Shown: positions 31,601-40,600 of the stretch, piece after piece
Position numbering within the stretch: position 1 is the first letter of the stretch
Layout of the letters: each line of letters begins with the position of its first letter
The notes under the pieces: generated by a model
The model's database searches: none
The model's input: only the letters and a program-made list of their open reading frames with translations
What the model was told of the DNA's origin: nothing
Position numbers and translations under genes: made by a program
From: Incurvaria masculella
Taxonomy: Eukaryota; Arthropoda; Insecta; Lepidoptera; Incurvariidae
NCBI GenBank assembly: GCA_946894095.1
Contig: OX335650.1
Location: 9,936,001 to 10,000,000 of the forward strand
Length of the DNA stretch: 64,000 nucleotides
Direction: 5' to 3'

Positions 31601-34600
31601 ATATTATTATTGTTTATGATTTCCTTACGAATGGGAAAAGGGAAGGTCGTCCTGATATGGCACCTAATTCCTTTCGAAATGTGGTATATTGGGCTTATAT
31701 CATCATGGTTATTAGCCATCCATGTCAAGTTGAGTAAAAAAAGCGCAGCCTACTTCTTTTAAGTCATTGAGATGGACGTTGCTCTGTGGAACTTGCATCC
31801 CTCATTCCTTCCCATCCTACCTATATCTGGAGCACCCGCCGCAGAGAATCAGAGCACCCCCTTGTGGTTGACATTGGGCTTTTGAGAACGAAACGTTTCT
31901 CAAACTCATTTCTCTGCCGCAGGTGCCTTTCCTCATACCTATAACCTGGGAGTCTTCAAGCGTAATTTGAACAAGCTCGATAGACCGTAAATCCGCTGGC
32001 ATGGTGCCTCGCTGAGCGTGGTTTCGCGAGGCGAGGGGTTTTTAAATTTTCAGAGCATCTTTGGTCCTCAGCACAGCCACCCATACCGGTTTTTTCATAA
32101 AAATAAATTTCAAAAAGTCGACAAAGATTTTGCAGTCAGAATGTTAAGAAGCGGCTCGGGCCTTGCTTCACAGCTGTTTCATGATTCAGAATCCATGCAC
32201 ATCTGTAGGTCCCTGAAAGCATCTGTGTCATGAAAGTAGTTAGTGTTATTTAGCCATCATCCATGTCCAGTTACATAAAAATTAAGGCAACTGTAGTTTG
32301 GGGTTTCATCATCGAAGAATATGCGAAACCATACCAATTTGAAACGTTTCAGGAAATATCCGACGATAACATAACGAAGTTAAATCACTTCTCCGCTGAA
32401 GGGCAGTCTCTGATGGAGTTGCTCGTCAAAATGAAGACTAAAGCCGACATTAACGTGGACTCGGCCGTCGAACTCTCTAAGTACGAAAATTTCCTCTCGG
32501 ATTCTAAAGTGTTTATTACCATGTATAGCTGGACAGATAGAGGAGATATAACTCAGCTCACTCCAGCTTTTCAGTTTGGTTGGAGCAACCGAAGTTATAA
32601 TTTGGCAAAAAAACTAACAAATTGGCACAATTTACAGATGTATGCCGGCGATTCGTGAGATGTGCGAGTATGAGATTTAGAAAAAAAAATGTCAATAACA
32701 ACTAAGTGAGAGAAAGACTCATTGGAAATTTCAATGGTTCAATAAATGATGATAAGATGATACCTACAAGTCTTTTTAGTAGCCCCATACAGGTCAGATT
32801 TATGTACCTACCTCCGTGATTACTGTACCTATCACGGAGGTACAGGTCCTGGCAGCTAATCAAAAATCAATTGGGTCGCATCGATGGTCACAGACAGTCG
32901 CGGTACGTGCTGAGCTAAAGTCACTGACTCAGTTGCATGATAATGGACGACCTCGGATCAGCAATGCTCCAGCGGCGGGATAGTTCCGCGGTTCATGAGT
33001 ATGTATGTGCAAGCGTATTGTGTGTCGCGGCCGGCAGGCGGGTGTGGTCGGAGCGTGGCACGCTGGCGGCGGTGGGGCAGTCCCTGGTGCGCGATGTGGC
33101 GAAGCAGCGCGCGCGCGTCGACGAGCTGCAGGGGCAGCTGGACGCCGCGCCGCCGCCGCAACCACCCGCCGCTCCGGGCTCGCTTCAGGTATGCAGCAGC
33201 CCATTCAACAACACGTCGATGCTAGCAGGAAGCACCTAGAAGACAACCAAAAAAAAAATATTTTAGTTGGAATTAAACGTGCGTAATAGAGCGAATAGGG
33301 GACGCGACCTCCATACTTCCTTACATTCCAGAAGCGAGTCCTTTCAATACTCACTCGATTTCATAAATATTGAACCCCATCTTTTTTCGCGATGGAAAAT
33401 ATACTCCAAAACCAATCAATGATACTTAGGTACAGCGTATTCAAGTGGGTTCCCGTATTTCCTTGCTTGCTGGTGGCATACGCGGTCGGCTTCCCATACA
33501 CAATTTTGTCATACGGCATCGACTAGCTAGAGTAACCTGACACGTTCCCTTCCTTTTCTATTCTGTGGAACCGCCACATTTGTGGTACAGGAGGTGACGC
33601 GGTCGCTAGCTACGGAGCGCGCGCAGGCGGCGGCGCTGCGGGAGAAGCTAGCTGCGTCGGAGTCGCAGCTCCGAGCTGCTCGTGCGCGCATTAACAAGCT
33701 CGACCGGCAGCTGAAGGAAGCCGAAATGAGCATCGCCACTCTCGGCTCCACCGTCAAGTCGATGGATGACCAGGTAAGACAGGGGGTGAAGATGTCGCTG
33801 GTTGCGGAGCGCGCGCAGGCAGCAGCGCTGCGGCAAGCTCAACCGGCAGCTGGAGAAAGCCTAAACCCCAGAATAATTAGTAATAGAGCCACCGCCTAGC
33901 TTGGTTCTACTGTCAAACCGATAGATAGCTAGGGACGTTACCATGGACAATTAACTGGCCGGGTGAACAGGCAAGTGAGTGCATTTCTTATCATAATAAC
34001 CATCATACGAAGTTTTATCCGTCCAAGTAAACTGAAATTTACCATCTAGCATGGTATAAAATGCAACTAAACGTCAGATTTAGCCCCGGTTGCACGAAGA
34101 GACGGCCGAGTTAATCAATGTTCAAACACGTCACTTTTAGTGATCCGCATAGAGTTCCTTCCATACAGTCCACCCAAAGTGACGTGTTTGATCATACTTT
34201 GACGTTGATTTTGATGTTTTGTCCTTTTGTGCACTCGGCCCTTAATCGCTTACAAGACTGTTCATTTTGTGAGTAAATGTACCATATTAACACCCCAGGT
34301 AGGCAGACAAGTACAAAGGCTTTGTGTTAGTTTGAGGAAGCTGTCCTTTAGTGTACGTTGAATCCGTAGAACGAGGCTATTTTGCTTGTATTGTGGGTAT
34401 TATAGTAGCATAGTTTACCTGGCTGTACCTGTGTGTTGGACTGATTTCATAGGTGTGGTATTAGCCATCCATGACCAGAAACGAATATCAATGAAAGGGC
34501 ACGCCCAAACTTCGTACCCGATAATTGTTGTAATTGTTTTAACCGTGCTTTGATGGTTACAGAACCGTCAGCGCGACGTGCAGCTGGAGAGCCGCGCGCG

Positions 34601-37600
34601 CAAGGTGCGCGACGCGCTGAAGACCAGCGAGCTCAGCGTCAGCCAGCTCACGCACGAGCGCGACTCGCTGGAGCAACGGTACCTTCCGATGGGCTACACA
34701 CACCAACCGAGCTATCCCGACAATTACGTCAGCCAACGAATTTCTCGATAATATTAGAATCGATAAAGAGCTTCCCCTATCTAATTAGGTTGATATCTCT
34801 ATCATTTTAGTAAACCTTAGCGGGGCCATGCGAAGCAGCGCCACCTATTGGTAGATAGATGGTGAAGCATTGTGTAGATTCGATTATAATCGAGAAATTC
34901 GTTAGGTGATGTGATCGTCGGATATTTCAAAATATAATCCAAAGCTTGCAAAAACATAATTGGACCACCTAACACTTCTTCTTTTTTTCTCTTCTGGGGT
35001 TTGTAATAACCATAAACACGCAAGGTGTTTGTTCATTTCATGCATTTTTATTCAATAATGGTGTCGATCTTTAGGTTAAGCAACACTGAGCGCAGGTCGG
35101 GTTCTGGATGGATGACCATTCGACCGTTGATGTTGGCCGTGCATCAGATTCCGCGTCTAGAGGTGTTGTTCTCTAACTCACTCCTAATCCCGCCCACGTT
35201 GGTACCACCGCATTGAATGAACGATGGTCTAAAAATTAAATTGGCACCTAGTTTCCAACGAGATCTTACCTTTTCATAAACTTTTCTTAGTTCAGTTAAA
35301 AAAGTAAACCAAATCACATTAAAATAACAAACAAAAACATTAAACAAAAGGGGTCGTTCAGGATCGCGGATATGACGGAGGAGCAGCGCGCACTGAGCGA
35401 GAAGCACGAAGCGGAGGCAGCAGCTCTTCACACGCAGCTGGCGTCGCTCGCCGAGCAGGTGGAGGAGCGGTCGCAAGCTGTCGAGCGCGAGGGCGAGCTG
35501 CGCCGCCAGGCAGAGCAGGGTCGGGCCGCCGCCGCCGATCTCGTGCGCGAGCTGCGTGACAAGCTCGTCGAGCTCGAGCGGCAGCTGCCAGATCCTGGTG
35601 AGCCGGTTTAGGATCGCGGATATAACGGAGGAGCAGCGCGCACTGAGCAAGAAGCCACTCTGCACACGCAGCTGGCGTCGCTCGCCGAGCAGCTGGAGGA
35701 GCGGTCGCAAGCCGTCGAGCGCGAGGGCGAGCTGCGCCCGCCAGGCCGAGCACCACTAATGTTCCAGACAAGATAAGTGGTAAATACTTACCTTGCTTTG
35801 GCGTCAAACAACTATGAAAAAAAAGGTAACATTTTACAGCATCGAGCTCCACTTCAAGTAAGTTAAGTGGGTCTCAACGTCGGATTGACGAAGTACTGCA
35901 GGTATCTCACCCGTTTTTTCATTTTTCCAAACCATTTATCCATTTTTCCCCCGTAATCTTAGAGCATGCATACATGTACATCACAGTAAACTGGGCATTT
36001 GTAAGTTAACTGTACGCGGGTCGAAGTTATAATGTGGCGGTAACCGTGACGGCGAACGATGTTCACGGTGGGTGCACGCGTATTTGCAGATGTGCCGACG
36101 ATGCGCGAGGTGGATGCGCGCGCGCAGCTGCACGTGGTGCAGGAGGCGCTTCGGTTGGCCGAGGAACAGCTCGCGGCCTCCGTCAGGGACAAGATGCGTT
36201 ATGTCGAGACACTCGCCATGATCGCGGTTAGTCGATAGCAGCCGTTAATTGTCGCATTCATTCCATCACAGAATTGGGAATGGGCTATGGAATGGGATCA
36301 CTTCACTACCACGCGCTTGTCGACGTACTCGAAATCCATGCTACTTAATTGATTACGTCGGCCGCACGACGGCTAGTAATCATCTTACGTGCAGATACGG
36401 TTTTTCTTTAAATGCTACATAGGTACTACTTACTACTAATAGTGACCGTGAAAACTTCAAGGCAGAGGAAAGGATTAATGCAGCCCAGAAGTACCTAAGT
36501 ATGAGTTTTGTAACGGAGACAACCGCGCGCTTATGATGCGAGAGGATTTCCCCAACTTTGAGGCTACAATATACTTGTTTATGTACTTATATGTACATTG
36601 GGACCGAGCGACCATGGACGTACATCCTCTCTGATTTTTATATCTCAATTATTTTGTTCTAATAGGCAGTATTTAAGCCTGAAGGTCGTGATCGATGCTT
36701 TACTACCAACCTCGAAACTTCATAACCGGAGTCTTGTATTCTATCTACATAAATACTCAATACGTGTTTTACAAATACACGGATGGTGCGTTATTTTAAA
36801 ACCACAGTTTAATTCGATATTCTGTAGTGTGACGAGGTAGACCGTTTTATTACAGGAACCCACCGGCGAGGTGACGGCGCATCACAAGCTGGCGGTGGAG
36901 CTGCTCTCCAAGGAGGAACTCATTGGGAAAATGCAAGTTCAAATGCGGGAATTGACCAGAAGCTGTAACTTAAAGTTAGTATGGGAATAGTATGGGTGTG
37001 CTGAGGTGCTGAGGTGCGTGCTCTGTTCTGCATGTTTCTACTATTAAATACATTCATTATATTTAAATATAAACATATTCAGGGTTGGCTTTAGATAGGG
37101 TTGCCATCCGTGGGGGTTTCCCCGGATTTGTCCTAGTTTAGAGGGCATCCGGGGAGCGTCCGGGCGGAGCTGCTTTTGTAGTCCGAGTTAAAAAATTCTA
37201 ACTGATTTGTAAAACAAATAGTAACAAACTGTAATAATATTCTGTTTTATTAGGTAAGTACATTTAAAATGATGATAAAAGTTCACTAAATTTAATTATA
37301 AGGTCTGAAAATAATTAAAAAGGTGATTAATGATGTTTCAACTGTTTTTTTTTTACACTGACTGTTTAAAAAATCCTGTTGACGTGTCCGGGTTCTGGGC
37401 TCTAAGATCCGGGGTTTTCACGCGTATTTTCACGCCTTGTCCTGGTTGCCAAATTTTAGAGGTGGCCACCCTAGCTTTAGAATGTTCGAAATGTGTAATG
37501 TATTATTCGTACAGCTGGTGGTGAAAGGGCCCGAGGACTTGCCTTTCATGCAAGAGGCTTCAAATCCTCTCTCCGGTCATGTACCACTTTCTTTCTCATT

Positions 37601-40600
37601 TGAGTTGGATAAGTGCATTTCGTTACAAATGCGACCTGTACGATTGTTCGTGGTTCGACACCCATATCATGTAAAACTGTACGTCCCCTTGCCCTACTAA
37701 TTGGTAGGTAAGGGTAAATATGATTAATTTACCCTTATACTCATATTAATATTTTATGCAGGGTCGTCGCTAGGGGAACATGTAGGGGCAGCAGCTGCCC
37801 TCCCCCCCCCCCCCCTTAGATTTTCATTTGCCTATAAACTACCTATAAATCATACTTACATACAGAAACTGAAACTGAAATGGTCTGGAACAGTCTGGAA
37901 CCTCCTTCCCTACTAACCAGTTAGGTTAGTATAAAAGAGCTCGCGCGGGTTGGTGCATTAAACGAACAAGGATCGTTACATTTTAGTATAATTCCAAAAC
38001 AATGTTATTCCTCCGGGTTCCTAATATTTTCGGCACTGACCTGAAAAATAAAGTAATTTGTAAATTGTCTAACATATATTGCACAGGTTTGAAAACTTAG
38101 GGCTTTTCACGCTGCGGGTGGTAGCCGCTACGTTCGTACAGTCGGCTGCTGCGTACGGACGTAACGGCCGCCTCCTTAACAACGGGCTGAACCACTTGAT
38201 CAGTGGGCTGAACCACAGAACAATTAGGGGGTCAATATTCCGTGGGCTGAACGATCAGCTCGAAACGTCGGAGAATGTCTCCTCCCGCGGCGTGAAAAGC
38301 CGCAAGTTTTCAAACATGTTCAACGACCGCGGTAATCTCTAATGTATCATATATTGCACAGCTTTATTGAACTGCGGCCCATATACAATAAAAATAGATA
38401 TAAAAATCCATTGACGGGCGATTTGGTGTATTCCTCAAATGCCTGCCCTAAGGCTCAACGAAATTTCGATAAGTATAAGTAATAATTTCGATCGTAATAT
38501 GACTCTGGTCGGAAAAACGAACAATTTTATACTGATGCTTCGACCATAGTTGGATGAACCCTACCACCTAGTAAGTAAGGACTAAGTTTTATGTAGAATC
38601 CGAGCCACGAACAATCATTCGGATCATACGACATGCACTGGAAGAAATTCAGTGGGACCACTTGTGTTATTTTTAAATACCGGAACCCAAACAGCACTAA
38701 ACAACTTATTCTGATATTTTAAACATACTTGCCATTGTGTAGCGAAAGCAAGGTGGAGCAGTACGAGCGTCACCTCAGCGAAATGCAGCTGCAGAGCGCC
38801 ATCGCGACTGGCAACACCGCTGGGCTCTCACCTGCCGACTTCTGCGAGCTACAGCAGGAGGTTATAGAGGACCCCTATTATACCAAGTCTCTCACTCAAT
38901 TCGGGCGGGACAAGAACATCATTGTTTTGGCTGTTCACGGCATTCATATACATATAGCAGTCATCTGTGTTGTTTGGTTTAAGTCTATTTCAATTATGTA
39001 CGTCAATATGCTACTTCTCTGTTCCACCCTGTCCTTGGATGGCCTGCAAAATTAATCACGAAAGATTCAATAATACTACCAACTAATATTATATTTGGGA
39101 AAATGTGTCGGTTGGCTTGGCCTTCTTTCACGCAGAAACGGAACAATGGATGGACAGTTCGAAATGCATGGATCGGAGAGTGGCTAGCATAGACATTTTT
39201 TTTTTTCGAAAATAAAATTTGATATTTTCCGGAGCCAGGTACCGCAACTCATTTGCTATAAAATAGCCTCATATTAAATATCTTTGGTCGAAAAGGCTTT
39301 TAAATCCACCCATATGCAGTCGTTCGCCCACCAACAGCAAAATGTTGCAGGAAATTTACAGAAAATATATAGTATCCTTCCAGTAAAAAAGGATAATTTC
39401 TAATCAAAACTTACATTCCTACTTTCATCATATCCTCACAATTTAACTTCTTATCGTCTGACCAACTCAAAATATATGTTTTGGACGTAGAACAACATAT
39501 TGTCCTATAAATCTCATCAAACAAAAGTTTGATATTTTCAAATATTGTACGAATTTATTAAAAGTCCAAAACATTTTGAATAGGAGAGATTAGACGAAGG
39601 ATTTTATATTCAAATCATAAATTGTGAGCAGGTTATAGGTAAACGAAAAAATAATGTTTTTACAAATAAAGAAGTTGATGGAAGGGCGAGGATGAGGCGA
39701 TGATCAATGAGGTTTGTTTGTGGAGTCGCTACACGCACCCCATCGCGCCAACGTTCCGAATGGTCCATGGGGATGCCGAATGTTTCCCATGTTGCTCAGA
39801 TTATGAACCTCCGTATGAGCCTGCTGGAGATGGCACACCATAACGAAGAGCTGACGTCGGACCTGCGCCAGAAAGAACTGGCGCTGGAGCAGCAGTCGCG
39901 GACGGCACACTCGCAGACCAAGCTCATTAAGGTGCGTATAGTTTTAACTATGATAATTAATAATGAATTTCCGCATGAACCTGGTGGGCATGCCCAACAA
40001 CAGCGAAGAGCTGACGTTAGAGCTACTCCAGAGGGAACTGGCACTGAAGCAGTCGCAGACGGCACACTCGCAGACCAAGCTCATTAAGGTGCGTATAGTT
40101 TTAACTATGAGCATTAATAATGAATTTCCGCATGAACCTGGTGGGCATGCCCCACAAGAGCGAAGAGCTGACGCTAGAGCTAATCCAGAGGGGACTGGCG
40201 CTGAAGCAGTCGAGGACGGAACACTCGCAGACCAAGATCATTAAGGTGCCATTCGCATGAACCGGCTGGAGATTCAGTACAGTTCTAACAGTTCCGCATA
40301 AACCCGGCGGAGATGGCGCACCGCAGCGAGGAGGTGACAGTTGAGTGGCAGATTCACCGAAGGAAGCTGGTGCTGGAGCAGCAAGCGCACTCGTAATAAA
40401 AGCCCAGCACGGTGCATCTAGTTCGATGACCTCAGATATTCTTGTGTTTGATTTTTTTTAAAACACTAGTGCAGACGGTGACCCCATCGAAAGTCGAGCT
40501 TTGTGTTCGAGTGCTTACTATAGATAGCGGTGATTATAGAGGCCAAAATTAACTACTTCATCTTTTTCCATTTAATCTCCTTAGCTCTTTAAAATGACTT

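Noticed and set aside
38079..38342. 87-codon plus-strand ORF
   Set aside because: It coincides exactly with an inverted-repeat element and has no splice support.
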